Below are positions 1 through 10,021 of a stretch of 64,000 bases of DNA, piece after piece. This DNA is from Cepaea nemoralis (lineage: Eukaryota; Mollusca; Gastropoda; Stylommatophora; Helicidae), in the NCBI GenBank assembly GCA_014155875.1, contig JACEFZ010027085.1, forward strand, positions 1 through 64,000. Reading direction: 5' to 3'. The position numbers were made by a program, and so were the translations under genes. The notes beneath the pieces are model-generated. The model was not told the origin of the DNA. It searched no databases and saw only the letters and a program-made list of their open reading frames with translations. Every line of letters begins with the position of its first letter. Position 1 is the first letter of the stretch.

Positions 1-299
1 TTCGTAAAAAAAATTCCCCCAAGTTTTTGGGGGCCCTTTTTGAGGTTGTTGGGGATGTTATTTTATCTCCCCACCGTCTTTTTGGTCTCCCGGGGTCTAC
101 GGTCTTTTTTCCTGGTGTAGCGGTTTTTTTCCCTTTTATCTCCTTTCTTTCTATTGCCCCCCATTGTAGCTATTACCTTCATGATACCAGTGATTAGCGG
201 GTTAAACAGAAAATAAATGTTTTTGTTCTTCTTCTTTTCCCACTTTTCCCTTTTGGGTTATTCCAATGGGCCCAAAAGATCCGTCTTAAAATTTTTTCT
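1..299. other. Low-complexity left edge, no gene
   Basis: T-rich sequence with many homopolymer runs of C, G and T. No reading frame or RNA gene is supported. The texture (runs of 4 to 8 identical bases every few bases) continues into the neighbouring reverse transcriptase remnant and could reflect either decay or poor base calling near a contig end. Confidence 0.4.
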
Positions 300-1621
300 A
301 AAAGGTTTGTAACAAGGCTTCGTCTCCTTCGTTGTACTCCGGTTTCGAGCCATACAGAACAACTGGTCTGATCTTTTTTGTATATTTGATTTTGGTGTTC
401 GAGATAGGCTTTTGATTTTAGTAGATGTTGGGGTGCAAGATATCTTATTTCCAGAGTTGATTCTATTTGTATTTCTTCCCTTATGATGTTGGAGCAGTTA
501 AAGATTGTCCCAAGTATTTGTATGTTTCCGTTCTTTTAATGGTCATATTTTTATTTATATTGGCAAGTTTTTAGCCATTCCGCTCTTGAAATTACCATAT
601 ATTCTGTCTTATCTTGGTTGTAACCAGCCCCTTTTGGGGCTTTTCCTTTTAAAGAGAGTCAATATTTCCAATGTTTTTGTTCCCTTTGCCCAAAATATCT
701 ATATCATCTGCATAACCAGCAGCTTGGATGTTCCTCCAATATAAATTTCCCTTTACCTTCCTTACAACTTTCTTAGAGTCAGATTGAAAAGGAGCGGTGA
801 TAGTGCATGTTATTTGGAAAGGGTCTGATTTCCTGCCTTTATATGTTACTATATTATAAGTATCTTCCATGCATAGTTTGGTCATGTTGATTAACTTCCT
901 TAGTATTCCAAATTCCTGCATAGCATTCCATAGACTATTCCTATGAACACTATCATAAGCCATTTTAAAATCCACAAAAATGTTATGGAGATCTCTTTTA
1001 TATTCCCAATTTTTTTCGGCTATTTGTCGTAAGATAAATATCTGATCTATTTTTTTATCTTTTTGTTAAAAACCGCCTGGGGGTTTACCCAAAAGTCTTC
1101 GAATATGGGTTTTTGCTATTTTGTAATACTGCGGATAGTATCTAATAGCTTGTGGACAGTAGTGATATCCTCTATAATTTTCACATTGGAACTTGTCTCC
1201 TTTTAAAAATAGGGATCATAATGACTCTTTCCCGTCATGGGAAAACTTCTGTCTTTCCGATTTTTTTATTAGTTCGTATAGCTTTTGATGTAATGCATGG
1301 CCACCTCCTTTTAAATTCATAGCAGTTCCATCAGTCCCAATTGCCTTTTTGTTTTAGTCGTTTTATTCTATAGGGGTTTTTTCAAAAAGTGGTCTTCAAT
1401 TTTTGGGTTCCTGTTAGAACCTCTTTCCCGTTGGAAAATGTTACTTGGGGTTTCACAATTAGTAATTCAACAAAAAATTTTTCAGTTTGCACATTTCCTC
1501 ATTGGTTTTATTATATTCCCATTTTTTTCTTTTTTAAACCCTATTTTTTTTGTGGTTCCCCGTTTTTGATTCAGTTCTTTAAAAACTTTTGGGTTCATTT
1601 TTGGGGATTGTTTATATATTG
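300..1621 (-). pseudogene. Non-LTR retrotransposon reverse transcriptase remnant (3' half of an interrupted element)
   Basis: Read on the minus strand from about 1,370 downward, several frames together give the landmarks of a non-LTR reverse transcriptase: a GTDG-like thumb motif, a GDKFQCENYRG-like motif 1 region, FVDFKMAYDSVHRNSLW (motif A, with the catalytic Asp before FK), and GYADDIDI (the YADD box) near 700. The longest open piece is 649-975. Below 640 the thumb region continues in other frames. Many stops and frameshifts make it inactive. The family resembles elements often annotated as craniofacial development protein 2-like (CFDP2). It is in the same orientation as the endonuclease half at 10,022-11,490, and the LTR element between them probably split one original copy. 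Confidence 0.75.
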
Positions 1622-2821
1622 TGAAAACGAAATTGAATGCTAAAGCAGAGGGAGACAGGGTTTCCCTATACTTGGGTGCTAGAGAAAAAGAAATGCAACG
1701 TCGACTGCGTTAGGGCCACAGTTAAGAAGAGAGAGTAAAAAAAAGAGAAGAGTTCAAGCACCTCATACATTCCTCTCGCCTGTCAAGAAAGAGATAGGAT
1801 AAGAAGAAGATGGTTACCAGGTTCGGGTAGACAGAGAATCAAGATATCTTAATGTTTGATTCCAGGCAATGAATTACCACATAGGCAGTTCCCACCACAG
1901 CAATTATTCAACTCAAATAACAAACCAAATGACATACTGATATCAATTTTATTGCTAAAAAAAATGAACACTTTCAAAACCGAGATAATGCCAAACAAAT
2001 CAAAACCCCATAATTCTATCCGTAATTAGGAACCCAAATAGACTCCTGATACGACCATACTAACTCATAGCAGTCACAGCGATCAATATTTTTGTAACAT
2101 TGGTGATTTTATCACTCAAAGTGGCATTTGCGCCATTCCTCAGTGGCTTTAGCTAATTTCAAGTTTCGGGCTTAGGCACCCTCTGGCTTCCCAATTTGGT
2201 TTGAAGAGGCCCCTTTTATCCGGATGCTGGCGCGGCTTCGCAACCTAAGTCACACGGACATTTCCATGTATCCCACGAGGGACTACCAATCAGCTTACAG
2301 CACGCCCTGGCCAATTTGCATATTTAATCTGCATCTCTAACTTACTTGACCGCCGCTACGTCCCCACCTGGGTTCAAAGTCCGCTGTGGGTACATGTGTG
2401 TTCTCACAGCCGTAAATATGTCAGCTTGGGTACCTGCTATTGTCCCCTGAAAGTCTCCGTTTATTTCCAATCTCGTATGCACTTATAAACTATGTGGCAT
2501 GTGTCTTTTTCTGACAGCTCCAGATTAATCCTGAACTGTTTGTACCTATAAATTCCCCACCATCTAGAGTTACTCACGGCCACTTGACAGTTCAGAACAG
2601 ATTTACGTTACTTTTGGTTGAAAAATCTTACTCTAGTTTCAGTTTGGGTGACCCAGAGTTTACCAGTTCATTTGTCGCCCCAGGCCCTGAACTCCTTAAC
2701 TGTTTAAAACATATCCTGGTCAATGAACTTAGGTACTTCCAAATTCCACGACCCACCGGTATTGGTGGCATCACTATCTAGTGCCTTATTATCCCATTTT
2801 GTGACGCATCAGTCGTTCACA
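1622..2821 (-). repeat. 3' long terminal repeat of Gypsy-type element
   Basis: About 1,200 bp nearly identical (roughly 98.5% by eye) to 8,825-10,021. On the minus strand it begins TGTGAACGACTG and ends TTTCGTTTTCA, the usual TG...CA. A polypurine tract lies directly upstream at 2,822-2,837. Differences between the copies are scattered substitutions and short indels, for example near 1,730-1,790, 2,190 and 2,450. The 65-residue open frame at 2,584-2,781 recurs identically in the other LTR and is not treated as a gene. Confidence 0.93.
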
Positions 2822-2837
2822 CATTTCCCTCCTAACT
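2822..2837 (-). promoter_or_regulatory. Polypurine tract of the LTR element
   Basis: On the minus strand the bases just before the 3' LTR read GAGTTAGGAGGGAAATG, a purine-rich stretch ending at the LTR's TG. This is the expected plus-strand primer site, and it fixes the inner LTR border. Confidence 0.7.
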
Positions 2838-3692
2838 CTTCGACGGACCCACGTCGATCAAGAACAATCTCTACTCTTGGTGTGTTAGGCAAGGCCCTGT
2901 GAAAATCTGGGACTATTTAGGTAAACAACCAGTCAGTGGGACTTCATCATTAGCCCCCAAACCTTTCAGTGTAACTCTGCTAACAATTATATCCTCTGAA
3001 CGTGAAGCTTTAAGTAAAAAAATATCAAATATCAGTGACCATTTACAAAAAAAATCACCAGTCTGCCAAAATATAATACCGTATCTTATGGGTGGCCATG
3101 AGGAATATGCATCTGCATACAAAATCATCCCGCCATCCTGACCTCAAAATCAACACCCAGCTCCATGGATGCAATACATAGGGGCACCAAAAATAATAAA
3201 ACAATGTCAATATAAGCATTTGCTTAATATGCCACTGCCCTGTAACAACAACAGAACAAACAATCAAATTCACATAGGCGCTACCCATTGGCTGTTAATT
3301 GCATATCTCCAACAATATCAGTATTTAAAAAAAATGTGGTTCGGCGCTACATAACTATTACCATCAAAAAGTACATTGTCAGGCATCAATGACATACAAC
3401 CATAATAACAAATGTTTACACTATAAAACCAATCAGATTTAGAGAAGAGGAGCAAATCCTCTGTCACCCATATCTTAATAGTGCCCGTATTTTACAAAAG
3501 CACATAGGTATCAACATGAAAAGACGATTCATGTCGAGGTGCAAATAAACATTATTAATAGAGACAAACCTCACTATCATCATTGAATAATTCTCAACAA
3601 ACAAAAACAAAAGGACACCATTTCCTACAACCAACAATTAATGTAGAAAGTTTCAGTTACACGACAAACAGGTTAATAATTTCAATACCACA
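2838..3692 (-). other. Non-coding internal region between pol and 3' LTR
   Basis: About 855 bp downstream of the integrase stop and upstream of the polypurine tract. Short open frames exist on both strands, but none has recognisable domains, a signal peptide or a transmembrane pattern, so there is no support for an env gene. Confidence 0.5.
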
Positions 3693-5699
3693 CTATTTTA
3701 CATTCGTACACCACCTCTTCTGCCTCGCCCTGTCTCTCCTGAGACGTATTCTCTCTGAGCGCCTGACATTAAGGTCTCCTGGTACAAACATGTACCAGTC
3801 ATTTCTTGGTAACCTAGTTTGTGCTTCTTCCTCCTCCGCCACAACAGGCACTTCTGGTAATCTAATTACCTCTTCTGGTGCTTCTATTACTGCACCTTCC
3901 TCGCAGCGTTTTAGTTCATGCCCTGCCACTCTAATGGCTGGCTCATTATCTCCCAACTTTCTGACAACATATGGGCCCCCTGCTGCCCCTGGAATTTGTA
4001 CTATTGTATACTTGTCTATTGACCACTGATCTTTGATTTTGCATCTCTCTGTATAATGGACTCTTTTCCTAACTATTTCTCCCACTGCTAATTGCCTGGG
4101 AGATGATGACTTGTCCAATCTCTCCTTTCTCACCGCAGCCAACTGCCTCAATCTTTCGCCTGCCCTAACATGTGCATTACGCAGACGAGAAAGATGTCCT
4201 GTCACCCAATTCTCCATATCCACCTCTTCATTTTCATCCTCCTCATTGTCCACACCCAGCATAAAGTCAATTGGCAGTTTGGGTTCTCTCCCAAACACAA
4301 GGTAATATGGTGAGTATCCTGTGGACGAATGTGGTGTGGAGTTGTAAACCAGCAAGACTTCTGCCAGATGTTCAGACCATTTTCGCTTCTGGCTTGCTTC
4401 TAATGGTCTCAGAAGATCATGTAGAGTCCTACCAAATCTCTCTGCTATGCCGTTTCCTTTTGGGTTCCAGCTTGTTGTTCGGCTTTTTTGAATCCCATAT
4501 ACTCTGCAGAGCTCTGCTATCACTGCTGATTCAAAGTTTCTGCCCTGATCTGAATGGAGTCTATGGGGTACTCCCAAATATACAAACCATTTTTCTACCA
4601 ATGCTTTAGCAACTGTAGAGGCTTTCTGGTCTCTTGTAGGAATGGCCATTGTAAACTTGGTGAACACATCTGTGACAATCAGTACATTCTCATAACCATG
4701 ACTATCTTTTTCCAACAAAGTAAAATCCATAGTCACAACTTCAAAAGGCTTAGACGCCAATAAATTACCAGATGGACCCTGATATTTAATATGAGGTGGT
4801 TTTGCAATATTACATCTGCTACACCTCTTGCAAAACAATTCAACATCTTTTGTGATGCCGACCCAATAACAACGATCTCTCAAAGTTTGCACCATCCTAT
4901 CTCTACCTTGATGGCCAGTGTTGTGTACTGATTCCAACACTCTCTGTTTCAGTGCCCCAGGCACTACCAACTGAAAAATGTAGCCCCTACCTGGCTTCTT
5001 TATCTTTCTGTATAAAAGCCCATTAATCACATTCAACCTGTTTCGCTGCCTTAACAACGTTCTGGTTTCAGGAGGTAAACTCCTCATTTCTGACTTACTC
5101 AGTCTCACTCTCTCACTCACACAAGTTAGCACTTTATGCACGTGCACATCTTCTTCCTGTAGCTTTCTCAACTCTCCAGGCGAGTATGATGGTAATGTCA
5201 ACAATGGCACATTAGCCTCAGCATTATCTTGTCCATCTTCAGTTACTTCTTCTTCTCTGATGGTTCTTACTTCTGGATGGACTGGTTTAGCAGTTATGTG
5301 GCTGATTGGGATGTCACCCTCTTCATCTGATTTCCCTGGTTCTTCAAAAGGATACCTAGATAAGTAATCAGCATTCCCATTGGCACGACCTGGTTTATGT
5401 TTGACAGTATAGTCAAACATGGACATCTGTGCTATCCACCTCTGTTCAATGGCACCTAGTTTTGCTTTTTGCCAGAAAGCTAAATTCCTACTATCTGTAT
5501 AGACTTCTACTCTAGCACCTATAAGATAACTTCGGAATTTCTCTGTCATCGCCCATTTCATTGCAAGTAACTCAAGTTTAGAGCTGCTTTTGGCGTTGCG
5601 CTCTGAGGGGCGTAGTGTGCGACTGGCATAAGCCAGGACTCTCTTTTTACCATCCTGAATCTGGGAGAGTATGGCCCCTAGGCCTGAGTACTGAGGCAT
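3693..5699 (-). CDS. pol: Gypsy-type pol, RNase H and integrase part
   Basis: 668 open residues. The N-terminus is RNase H (VYTDSRNLAFW, then the KHKPGRANGNADYLSR end of the domain). From about residue 255 comes an integrase zinc-binding region (HNTGH, then CSRCNIAKP). The catalytic core follows, with all three acidic residues in place: Asp in VVTMDFT, Asp in HSDQGRNF and Glu in GIAERFGR. A GPY/F-type segment sits near residue 580, and the tail is basic. No internal stop interrupts it. The first codon is not a true start: the protein is part of a polyprotein, and the reverse transcriptase upstream joins through a one-base frame change near 5,690. The frame is the same as that of the protease at 6,861-7,597. 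Confidence 0.92.
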   Translation of the reverse strand: MPQYSGLGAILSQIQDGKKRVLAYASRTLRPSERNAKSSSKLELLAMKWAMTEKFRSYLIGARVEVYTDSRNLAFWQKAKLGAIEQRWIAQMSMFDYTVKHKPGRANGNADYLSRYPFEEPGKSDEEGDIPISHITAKPVHPEVRTIREEEVTEDGQDNAEANVPLLTLPSYSPGELRKLQEEDVHVHKVLTCVSERVRLSKSEMRSLPPETRTLLRQRNRLNVINGLLYRKIKKPGRGYIFQLVVPGALKQRVLESVHNTGHQGRDRMVQTLRDRCYWVGITKDVELFCKRCSRCNIAKPPHIKYQGPSGNLLASKPFEVVTMDFTLLEKDSHGYENVLIVTDVFTKFTMAIPTRDQKASTVAKALVEKWFVYLGVPHRLHSDQGRNFESAVIAELCRVYGIQKSRTTSWNPKGNGIAERFGRTLHDLLRPLEASQKRKWSEHLAEVLLVYNSTPHSSTGYSPYYLVFGREPKLPIDFMLGVDNEEDENEEVDMENWVTGHLSRLRNAHVRAGERLRQLAAVRKERLDKSSSPRQLAVGEIVRKRVHYTERCKIKDQWSIDKYTIVQIPGAAGGPYVVRKLGDNEPAIRVAGHELKRCEEGAVIEAPEEVIRLPEVPVVAEEEEAQTRLPRNDWYMFVPGDLNVRRSERIRLRRDRARQKRWCTNVK

Positions 5700-6870
5700 C
5701 CACCTCTAATATATAGGGTAAGGAGAAGTCTGGGAAGCCTAACAAAGGTGTTGAAGTTAGTGCTTTTTTCAAATGATCAAATGCCTCCTGACATTCCCGA
5801 GTCCACAGTTTTCCTATGGGTACTTTCTTCTTCTTGGTATCACCTGTCTGCTGCTGGTTGAGTTGGCCAACCAACTCATGTAGTGGTTTTGCAATACTGG
5901 CAAACTTTGATATAAATCTTCTATAGTAGCTAGCTAACCCTAAAAACGATCTAAGTTCTGTCTGAGTTCTTGGCACAGGTGCTTCTTTTATGGCTGCTAT
6001 CTTATCGCCCATGGTGCCAATGCCTTCTTCTGAAATGGTGTGCCCTAAAAATTCCACCTTTTTCTGACAGAATTTACATTTCTCAGGATTTAGTTTTAGT
6101 CCAATGGACCGCAGTCTCTCGAACACCTTCTCAAGCCTACTCAGATGCTCTGAAAAATCCCCAGAATATACCAAAATGTCATCAAGGTATACCAACAAAA
6201 TCTGGAAAAAATAGTCATTCAGAGAGCATTGCATTAACCTCTGGAAGCTACTAGCCGAATTTGAAAGTCCCATTGGCATTCTCGTGTATTCGAATAAACC
6301 AAACGGGGTAGTGAAGGCAGTCTTCTCTTGGTCTTCTGGTTTCATGGCCACTTGGTAATACCCACTGGCCAGATCTAAGGTAGAAAACAACTTGGCACCA
6401 CCCAGGGCATCTAAATATTCATCTATCCTGGGGAGGGGGTATGCATCCTTCTTAGTCCTAACGTTAACCACCCTGTAGTCCACACACATCCGGAGGCTAC
6501 CATCTTTTTTTCTGACGAGAACGATCGGAGAGGCCCAGGGACTGGAGCTCTCCCTAATGATCTTATGGTCTAATAAGTGCTGGAGATGCTCTCGCACTTC
6601 GTTGTAAAATATGGGGGGTATTCTTCTGTAAGGTTGTTTGATTGGAGTGTCATCTGTAAGCTGAATGCCATGGGTCACCCTGTCTGTGTATCCTATATCC
6701 ATATCCCCCCTGGTAAAAACATTATTGTATTTAAATAATAACTCTTCTAACTTTTTCTTCTCTTCATCACTACCTTCAAAATTACTGAGATCTACTGGGC
6801 ACTTGATAGTTTCTTCTTCTATATAGGGTTGAGTTGATACCTCAACCTCTTGTGCACCGACTATATGTGA
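5647..6870 (-). CDS. pol: Gypsy-type pol, reverse transcriptase part
   Basis: The open frame covers the whole palm and fingers: a PYRRIPP entry segment, SPWASPIVLVRKKDGS, LFSTLDLASGYYQV (motif A Asp), FGLFEYTRMPMGLSNS, the VYLDDILVYS active site, and the connection region EFLGHTISEEG and FLGLASYYRRFI. The frame is open upstream to about 6,870, so the Met at 6,702 is not the real start. It is displaced by one base relative to both the protease before it and the RNase H-integrase after it, and its last residues after LEVDAS are out of frame. Otherwise it is intact. Confidence 0.92.
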   Translation of the reverse strand, partial: SHIVGAQEVEVSTQPYIEEETIKCPVDLSNFEGSDEEKKKLEELLFKYNNVFTRGDMDIGYTDRVTHGIQLTDDTPIKQPYRRIPPIFYNEVREHLQHLLDHKIIRESSSPWASPIVLVRKKDGSLRMCVDYRVVNVRTKKDAYPLPRIDEYLDALGGAKLFSTLDLASGYYQVAMKPEDQEKTAFTTPFGLFEYTRMPMGLSNSASSFQRLMQCSLNDYFFQILLVYLDDILVYSGDFSEHLSRLEKVFERLRSIGLKLNPEKCKFCQKKVEFLGHTISEEGIGTMGDKIAAIKEAPVPRTQTELRSFLGLASYYRRFISKFASIAKPLHELVGQLNQQQTGDTKKKKVPIGKLWTRECQEAFDHLKKALTSTPLLGFPDFSLPYILEVDASVLRPRGHTLPDSGW

Positions 6871-7597
6871 TTTGTTAGGTCTACAGTGGCATCTGAAATA
6901 TCCCCAACTTGGGTACCCTTTGCCAAGAATATGTCCTCATCCCCCAGATTGATCGCTTGAACTAGGCAAATGCCCCGTCTCAAGGCAGTCAATGTGTGAG
7001 ACAGAAACAAACCCTTGTGTTCCAGGTCTCGAGTCGGGCTAAAAACAACATTTCTATTTTCAGAAATAAATTTCACACATTTTAATCTAACTGTGGTCAT
7101 AGAGCGTGCGGGCACCCGCACATTGTAGCCGACAACAGACACCTTGACTTGGTCCAGCTCCACCTTGGGAATTATGTCAACCGAGTTGCCCCAGTTAAAA
7201 AATTGGCACATATTTGGGACAGACTGTAAAACATTTGTACCAATAATGCACGGCACTCTGGCTTTCCCACTGTCTATGTCCTTGGTCAGGAAAACTCCAC
7301 AGTTATTAATGAGAGTTTCCCCTACAACAACGTCACAGATAAAATATCCCACGTATGGGATTGTTGCACAGTTGGCAGCTGTCAATTTGATGAATTTGTC
7401 TTCTCTTAATGCACAGTCTTTAAATAGGCTTTTAAAACAGGTCTCAGTTATTGTGGATACCTGGGAACCTGTATCTATAACACACAGCACTTCCCTACCA
7501 GCTATTGTCACTGTTTCTTCTGGTTTTCCACCTACCAGTTTCACATTGGAGCCAACACGCTCCCCATCCAACACCTGACTCCCAGTCCTGGAGGGGT
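6861..7597 (-). CDS. pol: Gypsy-type aspartic protease part of pol
   Basis: Retropepsin-like domain with the active-site segment VLCVIDTGSQVSTI and a later hydrophobic-Gly strand (VPCIIGTNVL). This frame overlaps the end of gag in the -1 register, the usual arrangement for ribosomal frameshifting in this group. The annotated GTG at 7,574 is only a frame-opening codon. The C-terminal spacer runs to 6,861, where the frame closes just as the reverse transcriptase frame opens. Confidence 0.85.
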
Positions 7598-8698
7598 CTA
7601 GTTTGGTGCCTGTCTACACCGATAACCTGGATGCACTGGTTCATTGCAGCGCCAACAGTGTGGCACTTGAAGCTGCTGGTTACTGGACAGTCTATCAAGT
7701 CTTGCGCCCATCTCGGCCATCTCTCTCCGCAAGGATGCCACCTCATTAAATCTGGGATTGAAATTCCCTCGGTACGTTCGGCCTGGTCTAGCCTGTTCAG
7801 GTTGGCTTTGTGCTGGTTGTCTGACAGGATGTTCTAGGGCCCTCTCTCTCTGTTGACTCTCCTCCCAGGCTGGTGGAGGCGCATGTACTTGAATTCTCTT
7901 GGAATTATTATCTGAACTGTCTCTCACCTCTACCTCTTTTACCTCTACACTCTGTGTTGGTTTAACACTCTCCCATCTCTGAGCACAGTCTCTGACCTCC
8001 AGAAAAGTTACAGCGGGGTTCTGCAGGACTTTCTCCTTTAAGGTTGTCTGGGTAAAGCTGTCTCTGACCCCCACCACCAGCTGATCTCTTAGAGCGTCCC
8101 CATCTAGCAGTGGGACCCCTTGTGCTGCTTGGGCCTTGGTGACCCCCTTGTATTCCGCATTTACCCGGTGGGAGAAGTCGTGGATTGACTCTCCAGCTCG
8201 CTGACGCATTGACAGAAATGATGCCAAGAGTTCCCGTAAGCTTTTCTTCTCACCGTAAACTTTCAGCAGGGCTTGCAACATAGCCTCAGGGTCATCATCT
8301 GATGCGTGAAGTTCTAACTCCCTGCGCACAGGGCTGGTGATACTGTCTAAGATTGTATCTACCTGGTCAGCTACCTCCAACATACCGGCTCGCCATGCAG
8401 ACCTCACCTCTCTCACATATTCTTCTACGGTTGGCCCACCTTTCTCACCGAAGCAGCGAACTGCCCTTCTCGATGGCACAACAATGTATCTAATGGCCTC
8501 AGTGAGCTCTTTTGGTTGAGCGTCCACTGGCCGAGGATCTTCGGTTCCTACTGAAGACGTTGCTGCAGAATCGTCTGCTCCCACTTTTGAGGCGGAACGG
8601 GTGCCACGAGCTGCCATGATGGAAGTGGCACTCAAGATCTGCTGTTCCTCTGCTCCTGAGCCTTCCTCCAGTATCACTTGTCTATCTGGGTTCCACAA
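7598..8698 (-). CDS. gag: Gypsy-type gag with one zinc knuckle
   Basis: 366 residues from the first Met. A better start is the Met at 8,617 (context ATCATGG), giving a MAARGTRSASKV start. The central part (FLSMRQRAGESIHDFSHRV) matches retrotransposon gag capsid domains. The C-terminus carries a CCHC zinc knuckle, CWRCNEPVHPGYRC, with spacing C-x2-C-x4-H-x4-C, followed by the stop. The pol frame starts in the -1 register across this stop. It packages element RNA in cytoplasmic particles (family knowledge). No internal stop. Confidence 0.9.
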   Translation of the reverse strand: MWNPDRQVILEEGSGAEEQQILSATSIMAARGTRSASKVGADDSAATSSVGTEDPRPVDAQPKELTEAIRYIVVPSRRAVRCFGEKGGPTVEEYVREVRSAWRAGMLEVADQVDTILDSITSPVRRELELHASDDDPEAMLQALLKVYGEKKSLRELLASFLSMRQRAGESIHDFSHRVNAEYKGVTKAQAAQGVPLLDGDALRDQLVVGVRDSFTQTTLKEKVLQNPAVTFLEVRDCAQRWESVKPTQSVEVKEVEVRDSSDNNSKRIQVHAPPPAWEESQQRERALEHPVRQPAQSQPEQARPGRTYRGNFNPRFNEVASLRREMAEMGARLDRLSSNQQLQVPHCWRCNEPVHPGYRCRQAPN

Positions 8699-8806
8699 TC
8701 CCCACTTAATGCTAAAAAATACCCGCTACAAATCTAACCAAAAAAGATGAACAATTGCTGCATGTAAGAACAATTCCAGTGGGATAATTCAAAGGCTGTC
8801 ATTACC

Positions 8807-8824
8807 TGGTTCAGGCTCGCCACT
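8807..8824 (-). promoter_or_regulatory. Candidate tRNA primer binding site
   Basis: Immediately inside the 5' LTR, within two bases of its CA end, the minus strand reads TGGCGAGCCTGAACCAGG. The TGG start, complementary to a tRNA CCA end, is the classic form. The tRNA species was not identified. Confidence 0.6.
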
Positions 8825-10021
8825 TGAAAACGAAATTGAATGCTAAAGCAGAGGGAGACAGGGTTTCCCTATACTTGGGTGCTAGAGAAAAAGAAATGCA
8901 ACGTCGACTGCGTTAGGGCCACAGTTAAGAAGAGAGAGAAAAAAAAGAAAAGAGTTCAAGCACCTCATACATTCCTCTCGCTGCTCAAGAAAGAGATAGG
9001 ATAAGAAGAAGATGGTTACCAGGTTCGGGTAGACAGAGAATCAAGATATCTTAATGTTTGATTCCAGGCAATGAATTACCACATAGGCAGTTCCCACCAC
9101 AGCAATTATTCAACTCAAATAACAAACCAAATGACATACTGATATCAATTTTATTGCTAAAAAAATGAACTCTTTCAAAACCGAGATAATGCCAAACAAA
9201 TCAAAACCCCATAATTCTATCCGTAATTAGGAACCCAAATAGACTCCTGATACGACCATACTAACTCATAGCAGTCACAGCGATCAATATTTTTGTAACA
9301 TTGGTGATTTTATCACTCAAAGTGGCATTTGCGCCATTCCTCAGTGGCTTTAGCTAATTTCAAGTTTCGGGCTTAGGCACCCTCTGGCTTCCTCTTTTGG
9401 TTTGAAGAGGCCCCTTTTATCCCGATGCTGGCGCGGCTTCGCAACCTAAGTCACACGGACATTCCCATGTATCCCATGAGGGACTACCAATCAGCTTACA
9501 GCACGCCCTGGCCAATTTGCATATTTAATCTGCATCTCTAACTTACTTGACCGCCGCTACGTCCCCACCTGGGTTCAAAGTCCGCTGTGGGTACATGTGT
9601 GTTCTCACAGCCGTAAATATGTCAGCTTGGGTACCTGCTATTGTCCCCTGGTAGTCTCCGTTTATTTCCAATCTCATATGCACTTATAAACTATGTGGCA
9701 TGTGTCTTTTTCTGACAGCTCCAGATTAATCCTGAACTGTTTGTACCTATAAATTCTCCACCATCTAGAGTTACTCACGGCCACTTGACAGTTCAGAACA
9801 GATTTACGTTACTTTTGGTTGAAAAATCTTACTCTAGTTTCAGTTTGGGTGACCCAGAGTTTACCAGTTCATTTGTCGCCCCAGGCCCTGAACTCCTTAA
9901 CTGTTTAAAACATATCCTGGTCAATGAACTTAGGTACTTCCAAATTCCACGACCCACCGGTATTGGTGGCATCACTATCTAGTGCCTTATTATCCCATTT
10001 GGGACGCATCAGTCGTTCACA
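8825..10021 (-). repeat. 5' long terminal repeat of Gypsy-type element
   Basis: 1,197 bp partner of the LTR at 1,622-2,821. On the minus strand it runs from TGTGAACG at 10,021 to TTTTCA at 8,825. It should hold the promoter and polyadenylation signal of the element. The bases outside the two LTRs (CAAA before, CAAT after, minus strand) could be an imperfect 4-base target duplication. Confidence 0.93.

Noticed and set aside
2584..2781. 65-residue frame identical to 9,785-9,982
   Set aside because: Both copies are the same position in the two LTRs; identity follows from LTR homogeneity, not coding constraint.
2838..3692. Possible env gene of the Gypsy element
   Set aside because: Short frames only, on both strands, without signal peptide, cleavage site or membrane segment.
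3583..4029. Plus-strand open frames opposite gag and pol (also 5,970-6,254, 7,144-7,578, 7,505-7,837)
   Set aside because: Shadows of the minus-strand polyprotein, whose domains are unambiguous.
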